Below, one piece after another: positions 1 through 15,900 of a stretch of 64,000 nt of DNA. This DNA is from Osedax fenrisi (Eukaryota; Annelida; Polychaeta; Sabellida; Siboglinidae), in assembly GCA_964019155.1 (NCBI GenBank), contig OZ025243.1:17272618-17336617 (forward strand), given 5' to 3'. The first letter of the stretch is position 1, and each line of letters starts with the position of its first letter. The translations under genes and the position numbers were made by a program. Below the pieces are notes generated by a model. The model did no database searches, was not told the origin of the DNA, and worked only from the letters and a program-made list of their open reading frames with translations.

Positions 1-310
1 ATTGGTTGAATCTAATATATATTATATATTATACAAGTATTTTTGTATTTAATATAATTAATAGAAATCTTTATTATCAAGAACCTATCTGATTATTATA
101 ATCATTATTATTATAAAAGTCATTATATTCACACTATTCCTGGATTATTCCACAACTTCTAATTCACTTCAGTAACTAATAAACAAGCCCTATTTCTGCT
201 CGAGAATTACAATCAATGCATACAAGATACACACGTTAGATATACGTATGTATTTTATAATTAATTAGCGTCACTTATATTATATATTAAATATATACGC
301 ACATATACAC

Positions 311-338
<28 letters not shown>

Positions 339-341
<3 letters not shown>

Positions 342-389
342 CTTAAATGTAAAGGTAATATATATTATATTATCTTTACATTTAAGGTA
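339..389. repeat. Hairpin with 16-bp perfect arms
   Basis: TACCTTAAATGTAAAG at 339-354 is repeated as its exact reverse complement at 374-389, with a 19-base AT loop between. It may be a very short MITE relic or a DNA cruciform. No function is evident. Confidence 0.7.
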
Positions 390-2219
390 GAGTTACCTTA
401 TTTATATTATATCATTTGTATTCTATAGGGGTTAAATACACGAATTGATTAAACTATATTTATCGACATATATGTGTGTATATAATACACACGTTTATAA
501 TATATAATACACTAAATATAGATAATAGATCTATTATATACATATATCTATATAGATAAAAAGTACTGTTTATATATATCTCTGATGTATTAGATTATAA
601 CATGGGATATGATATGATCACGCCACTTTTACAGTGTACAATTGTACAATTTATACAATTTTATATTAATATAGGATAAATCTAATACTAACCCGCAAAT
701 AATACAATTATATGCGCATTCTCGTTGTGTATAAATATATATGTATAAATAGTATACATTTGTGGACATAAATATCAATGTTTATTATATTACGTGTATC
801 TAACATCACTTCACCTATGATTAGTTATAGTGAGTCATTATGAATCAGCTGCAAACCACATTAGTAAAGTACATTTCTATCATGTATGATACAATACAGT
901 AGAGATTGTAATATATTGCCTTATTTCACTTTTTATAGATATGTACATATATATAAATAATAATAACAAATATATATATAACTGTTATATAACAATGTTA
1001 TGACTAATGTTATGCAATATATCACTATCTATCATTATTGATTTGGTGGGCAGGTCTGATCCTATCACTAGTTCAACAGGAGCTGGCATAGATAGGAATC
1101 CATGTGTTTAGCATTAGAGCTTACTATTAGAAGTAGTAATGAAGCCATATATATATAACTATAGGTATAATTATATATATTATATATAATATATATAAAT
1201 ACATTATTTATAAAGTTAATGAGAGTATATTGATAATTATTAGATGCAAAAAATAATCCTATAATAGACATATTCATTTGAAAATGTACATTAACAACAT
1301 ACATATATATATATAAAGGATGATAATAGAATAAATAAGGATAATAATATAATAATATTATTACTACATAGAAAGTACATTAAATATTATTACAATATAT
1401 AATGTACTATTTATCATATTATAACCCTGCATATCTCCTATAAATAATGCAATTCTATGAATAATATGCAAACTAGTACTTAACATACTAGCATTAATAT
1501 AGTATGTACATAGTGCATGAATATATTACTATATAAGATAAATAATTAACATTGTTTATAATTGAATTAATTTCTAAATTTGTGTATAAATAACATTATT
1601 TTTAATTTAATTAAATGTACTAATTCCATACACAATAGATTATTTCTGTTATCCCTATTTCATTAATGCACTATATGTTTACGTTTATTTTTAGCTAGAT
1701 ATATTTAACTATCTATAAACTGATAACCTTAAGTTTATATAAGTATTATTTAAAAAACTTATAGATAACCGCAATATCAATAACAATTTATTATATATCA
1801 TAATTAACTATCTTATGATGTAAAACAAATTTATTTCTATGCTATGTTATTAACTATTATTCATGACACAATTGTATTCATAAACATTTATATATATATA
1901 TATAAGAATAATAACATACCTACATTGTCATCAGAGATGTTATTGGCGATTGATCTAACCGATGTAAATAATATCACTTTCGATAGAAATGCCGTAAAAT
2001 ATAGTACTTTTGATAGTTTTCTACATTTGTCATCTAGTCCACTGTATAATGGGAAATTCATCTATGATATATTTACCAATAATTTTTAAAATATCAGTTA
2101 CTTATTTGGTATTCATTTAAATATTGGTGTTGAATCTTTGTTATCCTCCTAACTATTTGTATACTATCAGTATAAACTGAATAGTTCATTTAGTATTCAA
2201 ATAATCGCTATTCTCTTTT

Positions 2220-2273
<54 letters not shown>

Positions 2274-2458
2274 AAATTTATATTATAAATATATCATAAT
2301 AAAAATAACAACAAATCATAAGACAGTAGATTACGAAATATAAAAAGTTGTTATTGATATTTCGGTTATCTATAGATAGGTTTATTATCTATATCTGTTT
2401 AGTTCATTGATATCATGTGCTGTCCCCATACAATGACATTATCACCACACTAAGTAAG

Positions 2459-2489
<31 letters not shown>

Positions 2490-2495
2490 GTATAC

Positions 2496-2562
<67 letters not shown>

Positions 2563-4317
2563 TACTTAATTTGACCACTATAAAAAAACACATAATTTTT
2601 ATTTTATTATTAGTTTTCTATTTATTATTGTTTTTGTTTTTATTATCTAACAACGCCTATAACCACCATGTGTGCTTGTAGTCAATAAACTATATATAAA
2701 TACAAAATAAAATAAAATAATAAATTACGACAATGTCTATCAATAATTAAAATAGTTTTATATATTGTATTTCACTTGTGAAATTTATTCTCTCTTTACC
2801 TGATTCACATTGTTACGTTATTATTAATAATTTATCACATTAATAAGTGATGCATACTACACCAATAACACCTCCACCACACACACACACACACGTGTGT
2901 ACACACGGTACAGGTAGAACTATTACCTCCACTACCCGTGCGCTATATAACCAGGAACTACATTCTACGTTATTAATAATGCGCTTACGTAAATGTCACA
3001 CGTCTATGCGTCTGTCTGTCCGGCTGGCTGGCTGGCTGGCATGCATTCAATAGTTAATTACCCTTGTATCGCGTAGTACCTGTGTTTACACACGCGTGTG
3101 GTACTACTACTAGTGCTACTTCAATCATTGAAGGACGTACAGTATACGTCGTACACCTCTCTGCATGTATTGCGCGCTAAGTGTAGAGTATGTCCTTCGA
3201 TGATACTGAACAACTAGCGAGTGGTCATTCAATAATCACTACCAGTTGACGTGTTCATGCAAATACGAATAATCAATACATCTATGATTCTCCCTATAAA
3301 ATTGAGTAATGCTATTTTTTCAAATCCATTATCAGTAATAATAATAATAATAACTTATATAATATATAACTTAAATAATAATATATTACTCATGGACAAT
3401 AACAATAAAGTGCTACTCACCCCATAACCCCCATAAACCCCCACACTATCATATGTTTACATGTAAGCCCATGTATTGTAATAGGAATATCTAACACATT
3501 TATCAAATATTATAGTTGATCAATTAATAAACTACTTTGATGGATAGATATAACCTTGATTAGATATAACCATGATTATTTCAATACAATCATATATTTA
3601 GATTAATATTATTATTATAATATGGAAAAGATATATATATATATATATATATTATTAAATAAAGTATACATTATCATTCAAACACTACACTAGTTGTGAG
3701 AGTTAGCCTCTCTATAGTATAGAGTCTATACCCTTATGACAGTGTTTATTATTATAACCTGCAATACATTCTACAATCTATGAATTAATCTTTTCTATCC
3801 ACATTTAGTGATCTTTGTAGCCAAAACCCATTCTACCTGATAACATTATTAAAACCCATGAACAATGGTTTCATTATACTTCTATCAGAACCTGATATAA
3901 TCATCTATAGGGTATATAACATTAGGGTATTGTTACATCATTGATGACATCATAGATCTGTTAGTTATATTAAATATTAGAGTATTTATTACTATATGCT
4001 TGCAAATATCTTTAGTGACTATATAGTTTTATATATTGCCCTTCTTGAATATAATTATATGTTATAGCCATCTGTTTAATGATATGAGTATACATATTTC
4101 ATTACATATATATTCTGTATATATATATATTAAGAGTTAACAATAGTAACTTGTAATACAATAAGTATGATAACTATTCTATATATATATAATATATTTG
4201 TACACACAAAGATGTATACAACTTGATTACAATAGATTCAGTGAGATCAAGATACAGTGACAATTATTGCTTACATTCATGATTACATTCATGTAACCTG
4301 TATAATGAATGAATGCC

Positions 4318-4557
4318 TTAAGGGGGTATTACACTACACGTGTTTCAGGCAACTTGCCGCAAATATTGTAACTTTATAACGATTTTCTATCGAGTTAACT
4401 ACAATTTTAGTGGTATACCCCCTTATTTTCCGGAAACTTGCATGAAATATAATAATTTTAAATGGGTATCCCATTACAACTTGATAGAAAATCATTTTAA
4501 AGTTACAATATTTCCGCCAAGTTGCCGGAAATACTTGTAATGGGATACCCCCTTTAA
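4318..4557. mobile_element. MITE copy 1 (GGGGGTAT-ended inverted-repeat element)
   Basis: About 240 bp with ends TTAAGGGGGTAT and ATACCCCCTTTAA. The outer 70 or so bases on each side are imperfect inverted repeats, sharing TTTCCGGCAACTT-like, AAATATTGTAACTTTA and GATTTTCTATC segments. It has no coding capacity. A diverged relative lies at 19554-19768 in an intron of the RhoGAP gene, so this is a dispersed non-autonomous DNA transposon family. TTAA occurs at both boundaries of this copy, which would fit a piggyBac-type target. The second copy does not clearly show it, so I leave the superfamily open. Confidence 0.7.
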
Positions 4558-5580
4558 GCAATCTATGTTAATTAATTAAGAATAATTTATAATAATTAAT
4601 TATTATATTAATATTGTGTAACTATTAAATCAATGTAAACATTAATCATTATTATGTAAATTGCAATATCTATAACTAATATGATGACATCACCATGGTC
4701 ATGACAATATAGTCAGTGAGTCATTCTATTGTTATATTGAATTCAGAGAAAGTAGTGGTCTTTTAATTTAAAATTTATGTGTAATGCATGGAAAATTTAT
4801 TATGGTTTAGCAAATGCTATTATTCATACATAATATACATGGCACAACAGTAGACATTAATGACTATTACTAGAGTGACATGTGACATCTACTAATGATT
4901 GACATACATATTTGTATTATAAACACACTTGTATGTTCATTATTATGTTTTTATTTATTATTATTAGCGTCACCTTAACTTATTATATATCTCAATTATG
5001 ATTAATTTAATTAAGTGTTATTAATTAAAATTGGAGTTTAATGAATAAATTACTATACACACACACACACACAACCACACACATACAAACACACACACAC
5101 ACATGCCCATTATGTGTAGATTGCACTCTATACACCCCCAGCACAGACAGTGTTACAATAGTGCACATCATCTCATTGAAGCCTGACACACCTACCTGTA
5201 TGCATACATGCACATAGGCAGTGTTGTATGCAGTGCTGTAGGTATGCTGAGCATTAGTCACCCCGCACACACACACGCACACACACACACACACACGTGT
5301 CCTGTCAGTGACACCTGTCACCTAGTCATGAGTGACACTACACAGTAATCAGAAGGTGCAGCAGCAGCAGCAGTACCTCACTCGTAAACACTGATAGTTA
5401 TCTTTATGATTCATAAATATGATATATACATGCGCTTTTTTCTCATATTACATATCATTTATCTTATTATGTATAAAAATAGAAATTTCTAATAGAAATT
5501 ATTCATGGGTACATAATATAATATTATTTATTTATTAAATCACAAATATATATATATATTAAATACAATACAAATATACA

Positions 5581-5628
<48 letters not shown>

Positions 5629-6339
5629 TAATTTATATGGCCATAATGATTTACACATCACATTCATAATACTATGATAATTATAGAGTGACCAATAGAG
5701 GTAGTAGAAAGTAGTTGGCAGTCTGTGTGTGTGTGTCAGTATGATACACATACTATCAGAACACATACCAATATATGTATCAGGTTGCTCATATAGTATA
5801 TAGCATTAACATATTATTACTATATCCATTAGCAATTGAAAACATTCAATTTCAACCTCTATATTATTTACTCTAGTGTATAGAATTGGAATACAATGTA
5901 ATGTGTAATAGTCTTGAATGAAATGTCCTTATATACCTACCTACCTTTACAGCTATATAGCCATTATGTAATACATGATATGTCCTTGTATAGTATACAA
6001 TGTAATACATTGAATGTATACTAACTATTAGATGTATAGAATCATCATATATTCATAACATTCATAATAAAATATGTAAACAGTGTGTATTATTGTTATA
6101 TATTTAGAATTATATTCATTTTACTCATTTCTTCCTTTATAAATATTTATTTTTTTATTTTTGTTTTTATTTCATTGTATATATCTTATCACAGTTTAAT
6201 TATATTTACCTACTTTTCATTATGCCAAATTTAGTTATGTTTCATTATGTTTTCATACAATTATATCTTGATAATCATTTTATTCTTAAACACATTTTAG
6301 AATTGAATATACTATTATAATATGTGTCTAATGAGGTAA

Positions 6340-6352
6340 CATCATCATCATC

Positions 6353-6384
<32 letters not shown>

Positions 6385-6399
6385 CATCATCATCATATC

Positions 6400-6430
<31 letters not shown>

Positions 6431-6479
6431 CCAGCATCATCATCACCATCATCATCATAATCATCATCATCATCACCAG

Positions 6480-6529
<50 letters not shown>

Positions 6530-6548
6530 CCAGCATCATCATCACCAG

Positions 6549-6604
<56 letters not shown>

Positions 6605-6695
6605 CCAGCATCATCATCACCATCATCATCATCATCATCACCAGCATCATCATCACCATCATCATCATCACCAGCATCATCATCACCAGCATCAG

Positions 6696-6739
<44 letters not shown>

Positions 6740-6771
6740 CCAGCATCATCATCACCATCATCATCATCACC

Positions 6772-6803
<32 letters not shown>

Positions 6804-6966
6804 CATCATCACCAGCATCATCATCACCATCATCATCATCGTCATCATCATCAGCATCATCACCAGCATCATCATCACCATCACCATCATAATCATCATC
6901 ATCATCACCATCATCATCACCATCATCATCATCGTCATCATCATCATCGTCATCATCATCATCACT
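6340..6966 (+). repeat. (CAT)n microsatellite, about 630 bp, interrupted
   Basis: An almost continuous CAT/ATC trinucleotide tract with scattered CAC, CAG, CGT and AAT variants. It is open in several frames and would read as poly-His on + and poly-Met on -, but this is a by-product of the repeat. The flanks are AT-rich, with no splice-consistent neighbours. The interruptions suggest an old array. Confidence 0.9.
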
Positions 6967-7367
6967 ATAAATAAATTAAATAATAGATATTATAGTATAT
7001 TTAGTTAATTAGTATATTATATATATATATATATATATTAAAATATTGAAAAACTAAATTATGTGTGTAATATATATAAATATATATAAATACTCTGATA
7101 TGTATATGTATAAATTATACATGGATGTGTATGAAAAGTGTATATTATTAAAAAACAATAGACATATGTAATTTGTAAAGGTAAAGCACACACATACATA
7201 TGTGTGTGCTGTGTTTTATTTATAAAGGTATGTTGGATACATGCTTTGTGAAAATCTATTGAAACACAGGCAGCCTCGTAAAGCCTGTAACAAGAATGAT
7301 TAATACTTTCACCATTATTCAACTTAATATCAGTAATCAGTATGCATATATATCATGCAAAGCTAAA

Positions 7368-7399
<32 letters not shown>

Positions 7400-7709
7400 G
7401 TTTATACATTATAAATTATAATGACTATGAAATATGAATACTTAAATCTATATTCCTAGTATAATCAATATTTGATATAAAGTTTATATTATAAATAAAT
7501 AATGTATTGGCCATAGAGATTTAGGTGGAGTTATATTAGTCGGTGGCCATGAGGTTGATAGGATGGTAGGTGTAGGGTGTTATGTGGGGTATAAGTTAGC
7601 TAACGTAGTTGGTAATCGTATTATTAGCATACTCACCATCATACTAATACACATTCCCACCACCACCACCTCTAGCAGCACCAGTACTGTTACATCACCC
7701 CGCTGCGCG

Positions 7710-10237
7710 ATGTCATCAGCCTGTAACCATCACCGTACGATTACGTCATCGTCCTCTTCCTCCTCTTCGGCTGCTAGTAAAGCATCTCCGGAATGTTACG
7801 AAGACTTCTACTACGAAATCAAGGTCAGGGGTCAACGCGGCACCTATGTTATGTAATCTAGTACGCGGTTATATAATATCGTTTGAATTATTCACAGGAA
7901 ATTAATTTATATTTTTCCCAATTAAACCATAATTTATTACTATCTAATCAATAGTATTGATCTATTATAATCAATAGAATAACTGAACGATATCAATGCT
8001 GTGTTATTATCAGTATCAATGTACTACCATCACTTACGCAGGAGATCGAAAAAGGAACGATACGCAGGAACAAAGCCAAACCTAAGAAACTGAGCGAAGA
8101 AGAAGATGATACAACTGAAGGTAATGATAACATCTCAACATAGGGGAGAATAGTGTAATAATGCATCTAAATATAGGAGATATTATGTAATAAAGTGATA
8201 TATGACAATCGATTGTAAATAAAATTGTAAATATAAATAAAATTATTCAATTAAAATATAATGAAATTAAAATTAAAATGCACTGTCAGGTTTTACTCTA
8301 TGTTACATAATACCTTATTGCATAAGTATTACATAATAGCTATTGCATAACACTAGAAACCTTTTCATGTATTGTTATATATCTATGTATACCTACTGAG
8401 ATACACAATCTTAAGCATTACTATAAGTTACGAAATTAAAGATACAATTAATTGTTTCGATTTCCTCTAAGATGATCTCAGTACTGCTTATAGCACTGCG
8501 TATAGCACTGTATATAGCACTGCGTATAACACTGCATATAGCACTGTATATAGCACTGTGTATAGCACTGTGTACATCAGTGCATACGACACTGCATATG
8601 CTAAATAGTACTGCAGCATTAATACATAATATCATGATACTCATAATTGATCATGCGTGTGTGTGAATGCATAATGTGTGTGTGTGGGTGTGTGTGTGTG
8701 TGGGTGTGTGTGTGTGTGGGTGTGTGGGTGTGTGTGTGAGGGTGTGTGTGCATAATGTTTGTGTGTGTACATGCATTACATCATATTGATTGCATACTAT
8801 TGATTTCCTCACATATTCAGAAGATAGGGAAAAGGAATGGCTGGAAAACGCAGGCTTCACTTTCCCCAACGGTTTGTTTACACGGCCTTGACCCCAATCA
8901 TATCAGGGTCAACACCTTTACTTAACTCTGGTTGACTGATATGATTACTATGGTCTCTTAATGTACTGTTAATATTGTTTTATTAATTCACAAATATATG
9001 AATACACAAATATATATATATATACACATATAAACATACATACCCATACACACATAATCACACACACACACACACATATACACTTATATGATGTAATCTT
9101 ACTAATAATGTACACCTATTACTCTCTGCTACACACTGTTGCAACATAATATTGCAGGCAACATCTGTTATTTATATAACATATTAACAACTTCCTAGAT
9201 GTAACAAAATAATCACTTATAGATAACTGCATTGTTTATTTATCAGTTCTCATGTATATATTATATATATATATATATAACTATGTGTGAAATATTAGAT
9301 ATAATCTTGTATATTCTATCCAATATTATGTCCAAAAATTATATCATTTATGCTTTATCTATTTTTATCATACATAGGATAGCCAAAATCTAATATAAAT
9401 AAATGTATACATATTTAATTAAGAGTTATGTTATCTTATCACTATAGGTATTTATAATATTTTCTAAATGGCATTATTAAATAAAATATATATATATAAA
9501 TTTATATATCGATATATTCATATTAGCAATATTAAATAGTAAGTATCATGCTCTCATTCGATAGGATAACATTTGTAAGGTCATACATTTATTTAATTTT
9601 AAAGATATTATTTCAGTTATTAAAATATTGTTCTTTTATTTACTAAAATTTACAACATATTTTAATTTATTAGCTTAAAATTATGTTTTTTAAATTGAAA
9701 GATATATTATAATTACATATATTATATATGAATAAATTAATTAACTATACATTTCTGGAAAATAATTTGTTTACCATTACTAGATATCTTGTAAATAATT
9801 ATAATAAATAATTATATCTTATGAACTATAAAATGTCTTATAAACAACATTCCACACTATAATATACCATTTACAGAATTAAAATAGCTTAATTATTTTA
9901 AAAAAATAAAAAAATGTATCTTTTTACATTGAATTCTCAGGTCAAGCGTATCCCATTAATTATATTTTATACATTTTAAAAAATGTAGCTTTAGCAAAAA
10001 TAAAGTTATCAAGAAAAACTCATATTATATTTATTACATATTTTTCTATTCGGGTAATCTATGCAGTTGCATATAAAATGGTAAAATAAAATATGTTCAC
10101 TATATGTTACAAAAGTGTGTATTCCCTCAAGGTATTGTGGCATAGTTAATCATATCTCACAGTATCTCACAGTATCTCACATATGTTCAGCAGTGTAATA
10201 AGTATGTCAACAAGTTACCTGTATTGTTATTCATACA

Positions 10238-10278
<41 letters not shown>

Positions 10279-10904
10279 CTATATATGTGTATATACAAAA
10301 CTAGTACTATAATAAAATATAATATAATATATTATATAATAAAATATGATATAACATGTTAAATATATAATATAATATAATATAATAATAAGTTGTGTAT
10401 AACGTAATGTAGGTTATGAGTTAAAGCCTAGATAATTATTAATGTGAATTATCTGTAATCGATTAGTCGCTACCACTAATTAAACCTATAATATTTAACA
10501 ATCGTTTACATTAAATATATTCTATGAATTCATTGACACATAGCCATATCCTAAACAAGTAACTGTAACGGAATATCTATACCTAACAATAGACAGTTAA
10601 AACATCATATCGCACACATAGCATAGCATAGCTCTTATGGTTATCTTTTGTTATCAACATTATCTAAAATATTACAAATGTTCGCATCATTGAAATATTA
10701 TAGCCGTATCAGCATTAAATTAACGTCCACATTACAATGGCATTAATGTCTTCAGAGCATAAGTTATCAGCCTAGTATAGTTATAGATATACAATATATG
10801 TACCTGTACATTCATGTATATTAATAATACCTAGTATTCCCTATAACTTGATACACAGTTACCTGTATCTATTGTCAGGGTGCCAGTATATCCTGGGTAT
10901 ATTC

Positions 10905-10937
<33 letters not shown>

Positions 10938-12889
10938 GTAATTTTATTTTTAAATAATTTATGATATATATCAATGTATAACGTTATAATACGTATAATA
11001 CAGTATGTATATTAAATGAGTATATATTTACAATTAAATATATATATATATATATGTGTATTATGTATAACAAGTAACGACTGATGCTAAAGAATATTTA
11101 TTGAGATACATTTTATATGACAACACAATAAATGTTTAAACACAAATATTGCTTGTAAAACACTCTCGGTATTTACTCATTATGCAATTCTATGATTAAT
11201 ATATTATGTAATTCTATTGAAATATTATATAATTGTAATAAAATATTATACCATAAGATAGTTTAATTCAGAATTTATATGTCATGAAAACAATAGAAAA
11301 TTTAAATGTTTTTCTTCAATTACTAAATTTTTTCTTTCAAATTCAATATACATAACTAATTTATATTTATTGAATGTTTATTTAGACACTTAAATAAATC
11401 ATAAATGATTTCTCAAATGTGTATATATAGAATACAAATAATAAAAGTAGGTAAACAATAAATACCATTAATAATAATAAAATAAAATAGAATAAGCCTT
11501 ATGGAAATTAATAAATAAAATAATAATGACAAACAATATTAGTATTTCAGATATATATTACATAACTAATTTACGATATATAATATAACTAATGTATACA
11601 GGATATATTACATAACTAATGTATATAATATTTATTATATATGAGGGTCATAAATTTATATTAACATAAATATATATATTTAATTTTATTACATTTATTA
11701 CATATACCTAATATATATATATATATATATACATACGATACGAACACATAGAAGGAGAGCGTATAGACGACCTTCAGATAAAGAATGCCACGATGACGCT
11801 GACTAAAGATCAAGGCTCCGTCGTGAAAAATAAAATCGCAGCGTTCAACAAAACCATCAGCAGACGCCAACGCGAACAGCTGGGTCATCAACTTCAGAGG
11901 TTTCTATCCCCCCCCACTCTGAGCCCCATTCTTAGCCCCACTCTGAGCCCTACTCTTAGCCCCACTCTGAGCCCACTATTAGCCCTTCTCTTAGCCCCAC
12001 TCTTAGCCCCACTCTGAGCCCCATTCTTAGCCCCACTCTGAGCCCCACTCTGAGACCCGTTCCGAGCCCCCCGGTAACCCCATATTTCTTAGCGTGTTAT
12101 TACACTGTAGCGAGGACAGATGGACACGCTACAGTTGTACCTACTGACCTGTCCACCTGACCATCTGACTAACTTCCTGCTATAACCCTACACGCCCTTA
12201 GGTTGCGGTGCTTAACAATAAATGCGCTTATTATCGATTTGTTTATATCTAATTAGTAATTACTCCTATAGATCGCATGTACCTACGAGCGTATAGAATA
12301 AAACTACGTGAAATTATATATACAATAAGTCGATAACGAACGCATATTACCTATTCAGCCATACGACATACCGAAGTCTATCTCTGCAATGTTTCCGATG
12401 ATATTATATATTAGCGTGGGCTTTATGTTTTCTATTTAGTAAAACATATTTTTAATTTAACATATTCACGATAATTAAATACTAAAAAAATGCCTGATAC
12501 TAAATTCACTGAGATGGGGTAGATAACTTAATGTACACTTATGTGTAATAATGTATTATTGTATGTTTTATGACCATGCATAATATGCAAATGAATGTGT
12601 GCATGTAGGCTTGTAGTTAATGATGAATCACTAATTAACATGATATATTGTTATTAATATAACACCTCGTGATTGCATAACTGTAAGGGTATCCAGTGTC
12701 GTAAAGTATTACACAACATCGCTAATGAGAAATATCAGAATTGTTTATTAATTTATTTTATTTAAAAAATTAATAAAGTGAATTATTTTCACTTTATTTA
12801 AAATGTGACTAAACTTTTAACTGTATTAATTACTTCAGATTTATTCTAGAAATATCTTAATTTCATTATAAATAATTCAATGATATATA

Positions 12890-12982
<93 letters not shown>

Positions 12983-15900
12983 TATTACTCTATTAAGATA
13001 TATGTGAATAATACACAAACTAGAAATGATTTATAATAATGAATTGAACGCCGCGGCAGCAGTACTTTATCTATTCGTATCCAATTACATGTACATAACA
13101 AGTGACTCATCATCATCGCGTATCTATTAATAGATCTACGATCACACACGCGGATGAGTCACGCAGGCGCGCGCAGCTATATTTACGCCTGTAACATTAG
13201 ATGTGTATTATCGCTGGTGAATACGGAATTTCTAGGTATAGCGAGCGCCGCTTGATTCGTGATTCTCTACCGCGAAGTTAATGTGTATAATTATAACATG
13301 AAGTCATGCCCACATACAAGCACACACACGCGCGCACACACACTACCGTACTGTTGTATTAAACTCTAATGCCTATGTTTATAAGCACACATATCGATTA
13401 GGATATTTATTTCTACGTGGTACGAATACTATAACACATTAAGATTGCCACCAGATGTAATAATCCACTCTAAATTATATATATATATATATAAAGATAA
13501 ATTAATTTTAATAAATATATAGTTACTCAAGATTTGATATAAATTAGTTTACAATCGTGATATGCTAATATTTTCTATTCATTTAATTGTTATTGTATCT
13601 TTTTATTAAAAAAAAGATAAGCTAAGATTAAAAAATGAATCCATATTATTTCACAAAAATTAGTTATTATTCTATGTCATAATACATTAAATAATATTAT
13701 ATAATGATATCTATTCCATTTTTAACCCATAGTATATTAAATATACATAGTTTACAATAACATTTATATATTGATAACATATTAATATAGGGTAAACTTT
13801 ATAATTATTTAAAATAAAGTATTATAACTATATTTAATAATGATGAAATCAAGAATACAATATACACCCACCCTACATTAACACCCACCCTACATTAACA
13901 CCTACCCTACATTAACACCCACCCTACATTAGCACCCACCCTACATTAACACCTACCCTACATTAACACCTACCCTACATTAACACCTACCCTACATTAA
14001 CACCTACCCTACATTAACACCCACCCTACATTAACACCCTACATTAACACCTACCCTACATTAACACCTACCCTACATTAACACCTACCCTACATTAACA
14101 CCTACCCTACATTAACACCTACCCTACATTAGCACCCACCCTACATTAACACCTACCCTACATTAACACCTACCCTACATTAACACCTACCCTACATTAA
14201 CACCCACCCTACATTAACACCCACCCTACATTAACACCTACCCTACATTAACACCCACCCTACATTAGCACCCACCCTACATTAACACCTACCCTACATT
14301 AACACCTACCCTACATTAACACCTACCCTACATTAACACCTACCCTACATTAACACCCTACATTAACACCTACCCTACATTAACACCTACCCTACATTAA
14401 CACCTACCCTACATTAACACCTACCCTACATTAACACCCTACATTAACACCTACCCTACATTAACACCTACCCTACATTAACACCCACCCTACATTAACA
14501 CCCACCCTACATTAACACCTACCCTACATTAGCACCCACCCTACATTAACACCTACCCTACATTAACACCCTACATTAACACCTACCCTACATTAACACC
14601 TACCCTACATTAACACCTACCCTACATTAACACCCTACATTAACACCTACCCTACATTAACACCTACCCTACATTAACACCTACCCTACATTAACACCTA
14701 CCCTACATTAACACCTACCCTACATTAACACCTACCCTACATTAACACCCACCCTACATTAACACCTACCCTACATTAACACCTACCCTACATTAACACC
14801 CACCCTACATTAACACCTACCCTACATTAACATCTACCCTACATTAACACCTACCCTACATTAACACCCACCCTACATTAACACCTACCCTACATTAACA
14901 CCTACCCTACATTAACACCTACCCTACATTAACACCTACCCTACATTAACACCCACCCTACATTAACACCCACCCTACATTAACACCTACCCTACATTAG
15001 CACCTACCCTACATTAACACCTACCCTACATTAACACCTACCCTACATTAACACCCACCCTACATTAACACCCACCCTACATTAACACCTACCCTACATT
15101 AGCACCCACCCTACATTAACACCTACCCTACATTAACACCCTACATTAACACCTACCCTACATTAACACCTACCCTACATTAACACCTACCCTACATTAA
15201 CACCCTACATTAACACCTACCCTACATTAACACCTACCCTACATTAACACCTACCCTACATTAACACCTACCCTACATTAACACCTACCCTACATTAACA
15301 CCTACCCTACATTAACACCCACCCTACATTAACACCTACCCTACATTAACACCTACCCTACATTAACACCCACCCTACATTAACACCTACCCTACATTAA
15401 CACCTACCCTACATTAACACCTACCCTACATTAACACCCACCCTACATTAACACCTACCCTACATTAACACCCTACATTAACACCTACCCTACATTAACA
15501 CCTACCCTACATTAACACCTACCCTACATTAACACCTACCCTACATTAACACCCTACATTAACACCTACCCTACATTAACACCTACCCTACATTAACACC
15601 CACCCTACATTAACACCCACCCTACATTAACACCTACCCTACATTAGCACCCACCCTACATTAACACCTACCCTACATTAACACCCTACATTAACACCTA
15701 CCCTACATTAACACCTACCCTACATTAACACCTACCCTACATTAACACCCTACATTAACACCTACCCTACATTAACACCTACCCTACATTAACACCTACC
15801 CTACATTAACACCTACCCTACATTAACACCTACCCTACATTAACACCTACCCTACATTAACACCCACCCTACATTAACACCTACCCTACATTAACACCTA

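Larger units (their letters stand above)
1..7709. other. AT-rich non-coding region upstream of the RhoGAP gene
   Basis: I see no convincing coding exon here. The stretch is mostly AT-rich with many short (TA)n runs (for example around 2242-2270 and 2499-2560), CA runs near 5055-5105 and 5263-5297, one MITE near 4318-4557 and a long CAT repeat near 6340-6966. Two patches are richer in GC and CpG (about 2840-3260 and 5100-5390). They could hold 5' untranslated exons or a promoter for the RhoGAP gene, but no splice-consistent frame links them to it. Confidence 0.6.

Noticed and set aside
1844..2089. 81-codon + strand frame with a varied composition (LTDVNNITFDRN...)
   Set aside because: Isolated in AT-rich DNA, no domain and no partner exons. 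It could be an exon of another gene but I cannot support it.
2847..3053. Small frame in a GC-richer patch upstream of the RhoGAP gene
   Set aside because: Made of CA and CTGG simple repeats; no splice-consistent link to exon 1 and no recognisable motif.
5025..5321. 98-codon - strand frame
   Set aside because: Largely Val-Cys from CA/GT repeats.
6324..6974. 216-residue poly-His frame on + and poly-Met frame on -
   Set aside because: Both are readings of a (CAT)n microsatellite, with no flanking exon or domain.
8411..8666. Overlapping frames on both strands around 8.5 kb
   Set aside because: Produced by the 12-bp minisatellite; both lie within a RhoGAP intron.
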